From Bacteroidales bacterium (lineage in GTDB: Bacteria > Bacteroidota > Bacteroidia > Bacteroidales > UBA932): a DNA stretch of 57,633 nucleotides. The stretch spans positions 1 to 57,633 of the forward strand of contig JAFWRQ010000035.1 in assembly GCA_017519865.1 (NCBI GenBank). The letters run 5' to 3'. Positions 25,491 through 34,031 of this stretch are shown one piece after another (the stretch's first letter is position 1; every line of letters begins with the position of its first letter). Below the pieces are notes generated by a model, which made no database searches, had not been told where the DNA came from, and was given only the letters and a program-made list of their open reading frames with translations. The position numbers and the translations under genes were made by a program.

Positions 25491-26725
25491 AATGAAGTCG
25501 AAAGGCTGTCCGTGGGAACTGCTATGGTGACGCTGTCCATTTCCGCCATAAGGGCCTGGAAAGTAGAGTCAAGCGCGGGACGGAACTCTTCCCTGATGGG
25601 TTCGGCCGAGGGCGACTCGAGTGTAAGGGGATTGATGGCGGTGCCGTCCTTGTAGACGCGGAAATCGAGATGCGGGCCTGTGGCCGTGCCGGTCATGCCG
25701 ACATAGCCGATGACCTGTCCCTGCTTTACGTGTACACCGGCCTTGATGCCAGGCCCGTATTTGGACAGGTGCATGTAACTGGTGGTGTAAACGCTGTTGT
25801 GGCGTATCTTGACGGTATTCCCTCCGCCTCCGGCCCAGCTGGCGCTGAGCACGGTGCCGTCGCCGATGGCGACCACCGGCGTGCCCGTTGGCGCCGCATA
25901 ATCAATGGCCGTATGGGGCCTCACCTGACCTGTGACGGGGTGTTTGCGGGCGTAGGAGAAACCGGAGGAGATGCGCTTGAACTCGAGCGGGGCCTTGAGG
26001 AAAGCCTTGCGGAGGCTTTCGCCCTTCTCGTTCCAATAGACGTTGCCGCCGTCGCCCTGGTCGAAGAGGATGGCGTAGACGTCGTCGTCCTCGTGGGTGA
26101 AGCGGGCGAAATAGACCGTGTCTATGCCGATGTGCTCACCGTCGACCTCGCTCTCCTCGTAGATGACGCGGAAACGGTCGTCCTTCTGCAGACCGAAGAA
26201 ATCGACGCTCCACGCGTAGATGTCGGAGAGTTTCATGATGAGGGCGGGGGAGGATCCGGCCTTTGCCATATCTGCCCAGAGTGAGGAACTGATGCTGACG
26301 TCGGCGTAGCGGCGGTTCTTGACTACCGGTTTCTCATAGATCCTTACACCGAGCGTATCCTTGCAGCGGAAGACCGCCTGGCGGATACGGTCCATGTCAT
26401 AGACCACATAGTGGAGTTCATGGGTGAGCGTGTCGGTATAGGCGCGCACGGCGTTGCCTGCGCGCATCCGGGTCACGTCGAACAAGGTGTCGCAGGCCAT
26501 AGCCAGCATATATGTGTCGTTGGCGTCGAGGCCGTACCTGTTCATCACGCTGGAGAAGGTGTCTCCGCTTCGGACAGTGCCCTCCTCGCAGTCGAAGTCC
26601 TCGACGAAGAAGCCGATGGGAGGGATCTGCTTCTCCTCCTCCTGGACCTCTTCGGCAGGCTGGCCGCAAGATAAGGCTGCGGCGGCCAGCACGACCGCCG
26701 CCATTATGCGGGTGCATTCAGTCAT
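25487..26725 (-). CDS. M23-family peptidoglycan endopeptidase, lipoprotein
   Basis: 412 residues with signal and lipobox (AAAALSC). An N-terminal LysM-like or OapA-like segment (GTVRSGDTFSSVMNRYGLD) precedes a middle domain, then the LytM/M23 catalytic domain: HTAIDYAAPTGTPV carries the first zinc His and Asp, and TGPHLDFRVYKDG carries the other His. The usual HLH appears as HLD, a form I have seen in Bacteroidales members. It probably cuts peptide cross-links in the periplasm. It overlaps trmO downstream and the DUF1810 gene upstream, both by ATGA. Confidence 0.9.
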   Translation of the reverse strand: MTECTRIMAAVVLAAAALSCGQPAEEVQEEEKQIPPIGFFVEDFDCEEGTVRSGDTFSSVMNRYGLDANDTYMLAMACDTLFDVTRMRAGNAVRAYTDTLTHELHYVVYDMDRIRQAVFRCKDTLGVRIYEKPVVKNRRYADVSISSSLWADMAKAGSSPALIMKLSDIYAWSVDFFGLQKDDRFRVIYEESEVDGEHIGIDTVYFARFTHEDDDVYAILFDQGDGGNVYWNEKGESLRKAFLKAPLEFKRISSGFSYARKHPVTGQVRPHTAIDYAAPTGTPVVAIGDGTVLSASWAGGGGNTVKIRHNSVYTTSYMHLSKYGPGIKAGVHVKQGQVIGYVGMTGTATGPHLDFRVYKDGTAINPLTLESPSAEPIREEFRPALDSTFQALMAEMDSVTIAVPTDSLSTSL

Positions 26726-27141
26726 AGCATGTCAACTGTTTTCTGGTCCAGTTTTTCGTCGAAATACCTGGCCAGTACTTTCCGGAATATCTCCTCCTTG
26801 CCGGAGACGAGATAGAAGAGCGTCATCGAAGAGCGGAGTTTCATCGTATCCACTGGACCGAAGATGTCGGCGGCGGATTTGCCGCGGACCTGGACCAGGG
26901 AGTTGCAAATCTCGCGCAGGCGGCCTCCGAGGACCTTGTCGGCAAGGTAGGCTTTTGCCTCGCCCTTGCCGATGATGCCGTAGTACATGGCCATCGATGA
27001 CTTCCCGAGCCCTCTCAACTGAGGGAATACATACCACATCCAATGCCCCGTCTTGAGACCGTTGCCGATCTCTTTCAAGGCATTCTTGTATGCATTACCT
27101 TCGTCCTGCGCTTTCCTGAAGCGTTGCAAATCGTACTCCAT
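26722..27141 (-). CDS. DUF1810 family protein
   Basis: 139 residues, cytosolic. The DUF1810 signature is clear: YDLQRFRKAQ, LKTGHWMWYVFPQLRGLGKSSMAMYYGI and the conserved DTMKLRSSMTLF. The biochemical role of the family is not established. The ATG at 27141 is used because a promoter box (27163-27170) sits just upstream. Its stop overlaps the start of the M23 gene. Confidence 0.88.
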   Translation of the reverse strand: MEYDLQRFRKAQDEGNAYKNALKEIGNGLKTGHWMWYVFPQLRGLGKSSMAMYYGIIGKGEAKAYLADKVLGGRLREICNSLVQVRGKSAADIFGPVDTMKLRSSMTLFYLVSGKEEIFRKVLARYFDEKLDQKTVDML

Positions 27142-27162
27142 ATCGTCCGGAAGATTGATTTG

Positions 27163-27170
27163 CAAAGATA
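27163..27170 (-). promoter_or_regulatory. -7 box (TATCTTTG) for the DUF1810-M23-trmO operon
   Basis: TATCTTTG on the minus strand, 21 bases before the ATG at 27141, between the end of the lipid kinase gene (27197) and the DUF1810 gene. Confidence 0.6.
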
Positions 27171-27196
27171 CGTAAAAATACGGTAACGGAGAAGAT

Positions 27197-28069
27197 TTAT
27201 TCCGCCGGGACGACCAGGCGGACGGCGGAGGGGACGACCCTGATGCTGAACTGCCTGTCTGTAAGAGGGCGCCCGTCTGCATAGAGCGTCAGGTCCTTGG
27301 AGGACTCGATGATGAGGGTCCCAACCCTACGCAGGATAATGTCCGCGGCGAAGGCGGGATCGTCACCCAGTTTTCCTTCTGAAAGCAGCGGGAGCAGTTT
27401 CATCAGGCGAGTCGGGGACATATTCCTGACCGCGCAGAGGTCTAGCTTGCCGTCGTCGTTGGCGGCCTGGGGGGTGCAGAACAGACCTCCTGACCCGTAA
27501 CGGCCGTTGGCCAGGGTCAGGATGAGGACGTTGCCTGCGTCCAGCGGAACGCCGTCGGCCGTCATCCTGACGGAACTGAAACTCCTCCGGAGGACGGCCG
27601 AGAGGGAGTGGAACAGCCCCTTGCCTTCGGACAAGTCTTCGAGTCCGAATGTGCAGGAGTTGAGGGCGTAGGTGTTGTTGACCCTTATCATGTCGATGCT
27701 TGTCGCGTCGCCGGCCAGGAGCCTTGCGACGCTGCCGAAGTCGCGCCCTTCGTAATACCTGGCCAGGCTGTTGGTGCCTTCAGGGTCCCAGACTGCCATG
27801 GTCTTGCCCTCGTCGGCTCCCATGAGGCCGGACGCCACTCCGGACGTGAGCCCGTCGCCGCCGCAGGCTACGAAGCAGGTGTCCAGGCCGGCGTGCAGGT
27901 CGCAGTAGAGGCTGACGTGGCGGAGGGCGTCCTCAGGACCCGCGGCTGCGTAGAAGTCGTATTCTACGCCGCGGTCGGCCTCCTTCATCTGGCGTATCAG
28001 GGAGTCGCGCTGAATTGCAGACTCCGCGCCCGCATCCTGGATGAAGAGATATCTGGATACGGAGATCAT
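27197..28069 (-). CDS. Diacylglycerol-kinase-family lipid kinase
   Basis: 290 residues of the DAGK/LCB5 kinase fold. The nucleotide loop is CGGDGLTSGVASGL (usually GGDGT), and VLILTLANGRYGSGGLFCTPQAANDDGKLDL is the family's C-terminal motif. Such enzymes phosphorylate diacylglycerol or other membrane lipids at the inner face of the cytoplasmic membrane. The start overlaps the stop of the deformylase-like gene (ATGA), so the two are translationally coupled. The lipid substrate is unknown; sphingoid bases are a possibility in Bacteroidales but nothing here proves it. Confidence 0.85.
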   Translation of the reverse strand: MISVSRYLFIQDAGAESAIQRDSLIRQMKEADRGVEYDFYAAAGPEDALRHVSLYCDLHAGLDTCFVACGGDGLTSGVASGLMGADEGKTMAVWDPEGTNSLARYYEGRDFGSVARLLAGDATSIDMIRVNNTYALNSCTFGLEDLSEGKGLFHSLSAVLRRSFSSVRMTADGVPLDAGNVLILTLANGRYGSGGLFCTPQAANDDGKLDLCAVRNMSPTRLMKLLPLLSEGKLGDDPAFAADIILRRVGTLIIESSKDLTLYADGRPLTDRQFSIRVVPSAVRLVVPAE

Positions 28070-28686
28070 GGCACTAGCTTGTCTATGTACAGCACTCCGT
28101 CGAGATGGTCGGTCTCGTGCTGGAAGATCACGGCCGTGAAACCCTGGACGGTCTCTGAGGTGTCCCGGCCCGTGGCTGGCGAGGTATAGGCGATGTCAAT
28201 GTCCTGCCAGCGCAGGACGTCGCCCCGCCTGCCCGGGACCGACAGGCATCCCTCGGGCCCCGGCTCTGGCTCGCCGCGCCTGGCGGTGACGCGGATGTTG
28301 GGGTAGACCTCGAAGGGCTCGCCCGGCTTGTCGAAGCGCTGGACGGCCACGACCCTGCGGCCTATGCCGACCTGAGGTCCTGCGATACCGACACCGTCCT
28401 GTTCGGGGGAGGTCACGGTTACGAGCATCCTTTCAGCCAGAGCGGTATACTCCGGAGATTGTATCTCTTTAAGTGTCAGATTCTTGCATGGAGTCCTCAG
28501 GAACAGGGAGTCCTTTTTGTCATCTATCGTGAGCACGCGCATGACGCCTTCACCTTTGATGACGGACTTCTCTTCCTGGCTCCACGAAGCCTTGGAACCA
28601 GGCAGGAAAATGAGCAGGAAAACCATGAGCAGAAGCAGCAGGAAGTATAGGGGACTTATTTTGTAAGGTGTCCGTCTCATAGGCAT
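28066..28686 (-). CDS. Membrane-anchored peptide deformylase-like metalloenzyme
   Basis: 206 residues. All three deformylase motifs are present: GVGIAGPQVG, EGCLSVPG (zinc/iron Cys) and QHETDHLDG (two His and catalytic Glu). Before them is a hydrophobic segment (about 13-30, LYFLLLLLMVFLLIFLPG) preceded by MRRTPYK. Positive charges before the helix and a neutral-to-acidic stretch after it predict N-in/C-out topology, which would put the catalytic domain outside the cytoplasm. Ordinary deformylases are soluble and act on nascent chains. An alternative start is the ATG at 28680. It is coupled to the downstream lipid kinase gene; the pair has a promoter box at 28718-28725. Confidence 0.85.
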   Translation of the reverse strand: MPMRRTPYKISPLYFLLLLLMVFLLIFLPGSKASWSQEEKSVIKGEGVMRVLTIDDKKDSLFLRTPCKNLTLKEIQSPEYTALAERMLVTVTSPEQDGVGIAGPQVGIGRRVVAVQRFDKPGEPFEVYPNIRVTARRGEPEPGPEGCLSVPGRRGDVLRWQDIDIAYTSPATGRDTSETVQGFTAVIFQHETDHLDGVLYIDKLVP

Positions 28687-28717
28687 GCGTGGAAAAAGAT
28701 GGTACGATTTATCCTTT

Positions 28718-28725
28718 CAAATTTA
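28718..28725 (-). promoter_or_regulatory. -7 box (TAAATTTG) for the deformylase/lipid kinase pair
   Basis: TAAATTTG on the minus strand, 31 bases before the ATG at 28686 and about 20 bases from the oppositely directed pfkA box. Confidence 0.5.
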
Positions 28726-28745
28726 GGCATTATTTTCCTTTTTAT

Positions 28746-28753
28746 TAACTTTG
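28746..28753 (+). promoter_or_regulatory. -7 box (TAACTTTG) for pfkA
   Basis: TAACTTTG, an exact TAnnTTTG match, 21 bases before the ATG at 28775; it rules out the in-frame TTG at 28751 as the start. Confidence 0.6.
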
Positions 28754-28774
28754 TACATCCAGAAATTAGATGAT

Positions 28775-29749
28775 ATGAGAACTATCAATTCCATAGGTAT
28801 CCTTACCTCGGGAGGTGATTCTCCCGGAATGAACGCGGCCATCCGCGCCGTCACCCGCTCAGCCATCTACTCGGGCATGAAGGTCTTCGGCATCTACCGC
28901 GGTTGGGAAGGTCTCATCAACGGTGAGATCAAGGAGCTCACCACCGAGAGCGTCAGCAACACCATCCAACGCGGAGGCACCATCCTCAAAACCGCCCGAA
29001 GTGAAGCGTTCCGCACCGTCGAAGGCAGGCAGAAAGCCTACGACACCATGTGCCGCTTCGGCATCGAGGCCCTCGTCGTCATCGGCGGCAACGGCTCGCT
29101 GTCCGGCGCAGTGGAACTCGCGCGTGAGTTCGACGTTCCGGTCATCGGTCTTCCCGGCACCATCGACAACGACCTGTATGGCACCGACTCCACCATAGGC
29201 TACGACACGGCGCTCAACACCATCGTCGAGTGCGTCGACAAGATCCGTGACACCGCCACCTCGCACGACCGCATCTTCTTCGTCGAGGTGATGGGGCGTG
29301 ACGCCGGCTTCCTGGCGCAGAACAGCGCCATCGCCGCCGGCGCCGAGGCCGCCATCATTCCCGAGGACGAAACCCATATCGACCAGCTCGCTTCCTTCAT
29401 CGAGCGCGGTATCCGAAAGAGCAAGAACAGCAGCATCGTCATCGTCTCCGAAAAGGACGGCGGCGCCATGCATTACGCCGAGCGCGTCCGCAAGGAGTAT
29501 CCGCAGTACAACGTGCGCGTGTCCATCCTCGGACACCTCCAGCGCGGAGGCAAGCCCACGGCGTATGACCGCATCCTCGCCAGCCGTATGGGCGTCGCTG
29601 CCATCGAGGCCTTCAACGAGGGCCAGCGCAATGTCATGATCGGCATCAAGGATGACAAGATCGTGTATGTCCCGATAGCCCGTGCCGTCAAGATCAACCG
29701 CCCCATCGAGAAGGAACTCATCAGCGTACTCAGCATACTCTCAACATAG
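28775..29749 (+). CDS. pfkA: 6-phosphofructokinase
   Basis: 324 residues; phosphorylates fructose 6-phosphate in glycolysis. The ATP loop is [18 protein letters not shown], the catalytic loop is [12 protein letters not shown], and substrate motifs [12 protein letters not shown] and [15 protein letters not shown] are intact. The segment [12 protein letters not shown] has Asn where E. coli PfkA has Asp103, next to the Gly104 that marks ATP- rather than PPi-dependent enzymes. It is followed after 6 nt by an acyl-ACP thioesterase gene. Confidence 0.93.
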   Translation: MRTINSIGILTSGGDSPGMNAAIRAVTRSAIYSGMKVFGIYRGWEGLINGEIKELTTESVSNTIQRGGTILKTARSEAFRTVEGRQKAYDTMCRFGIEALVVIGGNGSLSGAVELAREFDVPVIGLPGTIDNDLYGTDSTIGYDTALNTIVECVDKIRDTATSHDRIFFVEVMGRDAGFLAQNSAIAAGAEAAIIPEDETHIDQLASFIERGIRKSKNSSIVIVSEKDGGAMHYAERVRKEYPQYNVRVSILGHLQRGGKPTAYDRILASRMGVAAIEAFNEGQRNVMIGIKDDKIVYVPIARAVKINRPIEKELISVLSILST

Positions 29750-29755
29750 CCGCAC

Positions 29756-30499
29756 ATGAATAAAACCACGAGAGATTTCGACGTCCCCTGCTTCATGACG
29801 GACGGCGAATACCGCCTCCGCGCGTCCGCTTTCATGGACGTCTCCCAGGATATGGCGCTGCAGGGCTCGCAGGAGCTCGGCTTCGGCTTTGACAAGATGA
29901 ATCCCGTCCACCTCGGCTGGGTACTGTACCGAATGTATTTCAAGTTTTTGCGCCCGGTCATCTGGAGGGAGCACATGACCATGAATACGTGGCACAAGGG
30001 TCAGGAAGGCCTGGTTTTCCTGCGCGACTACGAGCTTCTCGGCAAAGACGGCGGGCGTGCCGTAGTCGGCACAAGTTCCTGGGTGGTCCTGGATATGCAG
30101 AACCGTTCGTTCGTACGCAACGAGTCGCTTCCCGAGTTCGTCAATCCCGAAGCTCAGAACCGTGAGAATGCAGTGGAGTTTCCTGCTCCCAAAGTCGTAA
30201 TCCCGTCCTCGCTCACAAAGACTGTCGTACGCGAGCACACCGTGCAGTACTCCGACATCGACTTCAACGGCCATACCAACAATGTAAAGTACGTTGTTTG
30301 GGCCATGGACTGCATCGACCGCGCTTTCACTTCGACACACCAGGTCAGTGAGGTGGCCGTCAACTTCAACCGTGAGACAAGGCTCGGCGACAAGGTCGAA
30401 CTCCAGATGGCTGAAGAAACGACGGATACCTCCCGGGTGTTCTATGTCGAAGGCTTCGTCGAAGGACGGCAGTCCTTTGCCGTAAAACTGGTTTTCTAG
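29756..30499 (+). CDS. Acyl-ACP thioesterase (FatA/FatB-like)
   Basis: 247 residues with two hotdog domains. The second carries DIDFNGHTNNVKYVVWAMD, the family's catalytic Asn-His pattern, and the first has GWVLYRMYFKFLRP. It cleaves fatty acyl-ACP to free fatty acid at the end of fatty-acid synthesis in the cytosol. It shares a transcript with pfkA and ends at a strong hairpin. Confidence 0.88.
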   Translation: MNKTTRDFDVPCFMTDGEYRLRASAFMDVSQDMALQGSQELGFGFDKMNPVHLGWVLYRMYFKFLRPVIWREHMTMNTWHKGQEGLVFLRDYELLGKDGGRAVVGTSSWVVLDMQNRSFVRNESLPEFVNPEAQNRENAVEFPAPKVVIPSSLTKTVVREHTVQYSDIDFNGHTNNVKYVVWAMDCIDRAFTSTHQVSEVAVNFNRETRLGDKVELQMAEETTDTSRVFYVEGFVEGRQSFAVKLVF

Positions 30500-30520
30500 T
30501 TTCGGACACAGGTATAAAAT

Positions 30521-30554
30521 GAGGGCGGATGCGTCTCGCGACGGATCCGCCCTC
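30521..30554. terminator. Long hairpin between convergent transcripts
   Basis: GAGGGCGGAT (30521-30530) pairs with ATCCGCCCTC (30545-30554). Inside it CGTC pairs with GACG across a G-G mismatch around a TCGC loop. It has no T-run but separates two convergent operons and probably stops both. Confidence 0.7.
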
Positions 30555-30577
30555 AACCAACTTTATGAGTGGCGTAA

Positions 30578-33214
30578 CTAGCTTCCGACGTAGCCCCATA
30601 GCCACGTTGCCGTGAAACCGTTTACGTCGATTGTGACCAGGTGGGATTCGCCCATGCCGATGGTGGCGTCCCAGTTCTCCTCAAGGCTCCATTCGTCTGA
30701 AACCGTTATGCTGTCCATGGGATCGGCCTGGCCGTATGGCGATGTCACTTCGTGCCGGACGCCCTGGTAATCGTCGTACCAGATGCTCTGCTGGACATTG
30801 AGCCTGAAGGGAGGATTGCCCTGCTGGATGCTGACGATGCCGGCACTGCCGAAGTGGGCTCCGCTCAACTGGGAGGTATTACTGATGCTGGAGGTCCTTC
30901 CGCTGCCTTGGATGAAGAAGACGTTGATGTATGCGTGCAGCCTGGCAACGTTGGTTACTACGTCGAAGGACGTGTCTCCGGACCGGCGGAAGCCGTTGGA
31001 AGGGTCAGTGAACTCCACGCGGAGCGGGATACCGCTGCCCACGCCAATGCAGCCGTTCTCGAGGATATATTCGGGATGGTCGTAGTCGTCGACGACATAG
31101 GAATCGTAGGTTTTCACCTCCGTCCTTTCAGAGCCGACAAGCGTTATCTTGACGGTAGGCGCATTCAGGCCTCCCGACTCTATCTCGGAGTAATGCCAGA
31201 CACTCTTCGAAGGCGTGATCTCCGCTCCGGTGTAGCCGTGCATCGTCCCGCTTATGGTTACCGTCAGTCCTCCGTATGACAGTTTGAGCGTGTAGACGGG
31301 CGAGGACGTGACCCAACTGCCGGACATGCCCCACCAGTCTTTCGCCACGATGTTCCTGCCGTCCCACGTGACCAGGCCGGCTGGAGCGGAGCCGCAGTCC
31401 AGGCTTTCGACCCTGGCCTGGGCCGTGACGTCGCGGACGTTTCCTGCACCGTCATCATAGGTGAGGGTAACAGGATAGGAGTTTCCTCCCCAGGTGTCCT
31501 GTTCCGTAAGCGAAGCCGTCAGTACGGGCACAGGGACAAAGACTTCGACAATCTCCACCTGCTTCGAGTCGTATACGTTGCTGTCCTCGCGGAGCACTGC
31601 CGTGACCGTGCATGAACCGCCCTTGACTCCGGTGATGATACCTCCGTTTCCGATGACGGCATATTCACAACTGGTCGGGAGCGCCTCCGGCGAGGTGCCG
31701 AAACCCCACATTAACAGGTCGTTGGATACAATCTCCCCGACGGTGTCGGTCTCGGTGAGCACTCCGTCCGTATAAGTATCAGTGTAAAGCTTCGCCTTGA
31801 GCGTTTTGCTTTCTCCGACGTTTACAGTCCCGATGTTGAGGATTTCCAGGCGGTGGACGTAGGTGATGACAGGGTCGTCCGGCTGCGCCGGTTCGAGCGT
31901 GATTATGTCCGCCGTACCTTTGATACCGTTGTAGGTCGCCCGGACGACTGCGGAGCCGGGGCCGGAGGCCCAGGTGAACACACCCCGCCCTTCGCCGGTG
32001 ACGTAACTCTTTCCGGACTGGACCACCCAGGTGGCATTCCTGGTGACATCCCTGCGGCGTATTTCGGAAGGGGTGTCACTGATGCGGACACCGTCGGCAA
32101 GGATGTAGTCCCTCTCTATGTAAGTAGCTGTAAATGCGATGCTTTCGCCTTCTTCCAGTCTTGCCCGTCCAGGGTCAAGGACGACCTCTTTCTCGGTCTC
32201 TGTGGTGTACTCGGGGCCATTCACTATCCATTCGCCGGACTCGATCTTCCAGGAGCCGCGTTCACCGTGCATCTCGCCGTCCGTCGGGATCAGTGTGACC
32301 GTGTACATGCAGTTGCGCTGTACGTCGAAATTGGTGGTGGCGTCCTTGCCCAGGTACATCCTGTAGGTGATGTCCGAGCAGCTCTCGGTGTCGGTCTCGT
32401 AAGAACAGTCCACTTCGAGATAGGTGCAGTATGGGCCGGCATTCCCGATGTTGGAAGGGACCTTCCGCCACGGGTCGGTATTGCCCGGCAGAAGCGTCCC
32501 CTGCATGTTCTCGAAAGCGTACAGGACGACTTTCGATCCGGAGTTGAGCCTCGAGAGGTCGGAAGGGGAGGCGCTGTCGAAGACATAACCGCCCCCTCCG
32601 CTGTGCTCACGGCTGACACTCCCGGCGAATGCCGTATAGGCCTCGACCGGGTTGAAGATGCTCACTCCCTTGACCTTGAAGCCTTCGGGATTGCTCAGCC
32701 TCCCGGGGTCGAGGCCGAACTCCACGCGGGCCATCATCCGCTTCAGCGGGATGACCGCACGGTCGCCGTTGCCTGTCACGACGATCTCGCTGCAGCCCTC
32801 GCTGAACATCGGGATGCCCGAAGCCGCTATCCCGGAAGCCGAAACGTGCCTGACGGCCTCCGTGAAATCCTCCAGTCTGCCCACTCCTATCCTGCCTCCG
32901 AGGTTGGCGGCGGCCCAGAGCTTGTATAGGGTGCCGACGCTGCCGGTGAACTGCAGGTCGGAGGGGGAGGCGGAGTACAGCACGTCGTGGAGTGCCCCGT
33001 CACCGGTGGTTACGACTACCTGGATGTCGCTTATGGAATCCTCCCCCCAGGAGAAGGAGGAACGGGTCTGTGCGAGATCTTCCTGTACGAAGCGTATCGT
33101 CACTTGTGCTGCATTGGCGGCGTCCTGTTCCGCGGCGGGTGTGCAGGCGGCCAAGGCTGCGGCCGCTGCCGCGCACAGTGACCTGAGGATGTGTCCGGTG
33201 TGGTGTCTGTTCAT
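30578..33214 (-). CDS. DUF4906-type fimbrial tip-like lipoprotein with Ig-like domains
   Basis: 878 residues, lipobox (AAALAAC). The N-terminal third resembles fimbrillin-type domains (VTIRFVQEDLAQTRSSFSWGED, LYKLWAAANLGG, MMARVEFGLD); the middle has TYRMYLGKDATTNFDVQRNCMYTVTL, typical of DUF4906/Mfa-type minor subunits; later parts are Ig/BIG2-like beta domains (GVFTWASGPGSAVVRATYNGIKGTADI, GNGGIITGVKGGSCTVTAVL). The likely role is a minor, tip-located adhesin of a type V fimbria. It is the last and largest gene of the leftward fimbrial operon. Confidence 0.8.
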   Translation of the reverse strand: MNRHHTGHILRSLCAAAAAALAACTPAAEQDAANAAQVTIRFVQEDLAQTRSSFSWGEDSISDIQVVVTTGDGALHDVLYSASPSDLQFTGSVGTLYKLWAAANLGGRIGVGRLEDFTEAVRHVSASGIAASGIPMFSEGCSEIVVTGNGDRAVIPLKRMMARVEFGLDPGRLSNPEGFKVKGVSIFNPVEAYTAFAGSVSREHSGGGGYVFDSASPSDLSRLNSGSKVVLYAFENMQGTLLPGNTDPWRKVPSNIGNAGPYCTYLEVDCSYETDTESCSDITYRMYLGKDATTNFDVQRNCMYTVTLIPTDGEMHGERGSWKIESGEWIVNGPEYTTETEKEVVLDPGRARLEEGESIAFTATYIERDYILADGVRISDTPSEIRRRDVTRNATWVVQSGKSYVTGEGRGVFTWASGPGSAVVRATYNGIKGTADIITLEPAQPDDPVITYVHRLEILNIGTVNVGESKTLKAKLYTDTYTDGVLTETDTVGEIVSNDLLMWGFGTSPEALPTSCEYAVIGNGGIITGVKGGSCTVTAVLREDSNVYDSKQVEIVEVFVPVPVLTASLTEQDTWGGNSYPVTLTYDDGAGNVRDVTAQARVESLDCGSAPAGLVTWDGRNIVAKDWWGMSGSWVTSSPVYTLKLSYGGLTVTISGTMHGYTGAEITPSKSVWHYSEIESGGLNAPTVKITLVGSERTEVKTYDSYVVDDYDHPEYILENGCIGVGSGIPLRVEFTDPSNGFRRSGDTSFDVVTNVARLHAYINVFFIQGSGRTSSISNTSQLSGAHFGSAGIVSIQQGNPPFRLNVQQSIWYDDYQGVRHEVTSPYGQADPMDSITVSDEWSLEENWDATIGMGESHLVTIDVNGFTATWLWGYVGS

Positions 33215-33224
33215 GGTGTCATCT

Positions 33225-34013
33225 TTAGAATGTGAATGTACAAACCTCTGTGTCCCAGTCCACTACTCCAATCGTGACTATACCCGGGGTAAAGAGCCCG
33301 AGGGACAGGTAGATGTCGTCGAGGTCTTCCTTTTCCCAGGAGTAGCCGGAGTTGGCAATCAGTTCACCGGCCTTGACGGTACGATAAAGCGTCCCGTCCA
33401 GGAACACCTCCAGTTCCAGGGAATCGTCGTACTGGCGCGGTACGGTGACCATGTGGTGCATGTCCTCGTCCAGTTCGGCGAAACAGTGGAAACTGCCCCT
33501 GGTGGGTTCGAGAGTGGATATGTCGAAGCCGTTGGCATTGCCCTTCGCCCGCAGTACGACTTCGCCTTCGACCCGGTCCGGAAGTTCGATCCGGACGTGG
33601 ATGACCGCGTGCTGCTTGTGCAGGACTATATGGTCCTCGGCATGTTCGCCCGTTGCATCTATCGTCTCTCCGCGGTAAGCCCAGACCGGGTCGCAGGGCT
33701 TGCCTTCGGGAATGATGAGCCTGTCGCCCTTGGCGGACATTGCGGTGTTTCCGCAATAAGCACTGACGTGCAGGAAGCATTTCTCCACTTTCTTGGAATA
33801 GGAACCCGGGTACTGGTCCGGGGCTATCTTGTCAAGGAAAAGCCTGTCGGAACTGTTGTTCCATCCCGCGACGGCCAGCCTGTCTGCGAAATCGCCACTG
33901 TTTCCGAGGTAGATGTCCAGCACGCAGGGACATGGCCCCCTGTCCTCCTTGATGGTGCAGGAGGCCATGGCCGCGCAGAGCAGCGCGGGCAGTATGAGTC
34001 TTGTCGCTCTCAT
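33225..34013 (-). CDS. FimB/Mfa2 family fimbrial anchor lipoprotein
   Basis: 262 residues. Lipobox MASC followed by TIKEDRGPCPCVLDIYL, the hallmark opening of FimB/Mfa2 proteins, and the mid-domain LHVSAYCGN plus late-domain DLDDIYLSLG. In known type V fimbriae this family ends and anchors the fibre at the outer membrane. The gene sits 10 nt upstream of the tip-like gene and 18 nt downstream of the major subunit gene. Confidence 0.9.
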   Translation of the reverse strand: MRATRLILPALLCAAMASCTIKEDRGPCPCVLDIYLGNSGDFADRLAVAGWNNSSDRLFLDKIAPDQYPGSYSKKVEKCFLHVSAYCGNTAMSAKGDRLIIPEGKPCDPVWAYRGETIDATGEHAEDHIVLHKQHAVIHVRIELPDRVEGEVVLRAKGNANGFDISTLEPTRGSFHCFAELDEDMHHMVTVPRQYDDSLELEVFLDGTLYRTVKAGELIANSGYSWEKEDLDDIYLSLGLFTPGIVTIGVVDWDTEVCTFTF

Positions 34014-34031
34014 GTCCCTGGCGTCATGGTG

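Noticed and set aside
25560-25720. Inactivated M23 peptidase because the usual HLH motif reads HLD
   Set aside because: The catalytic core is otherwise complete, and to my knowledge HLDF occurs in Bacteroidales M23 proteins; not a sign of decay.
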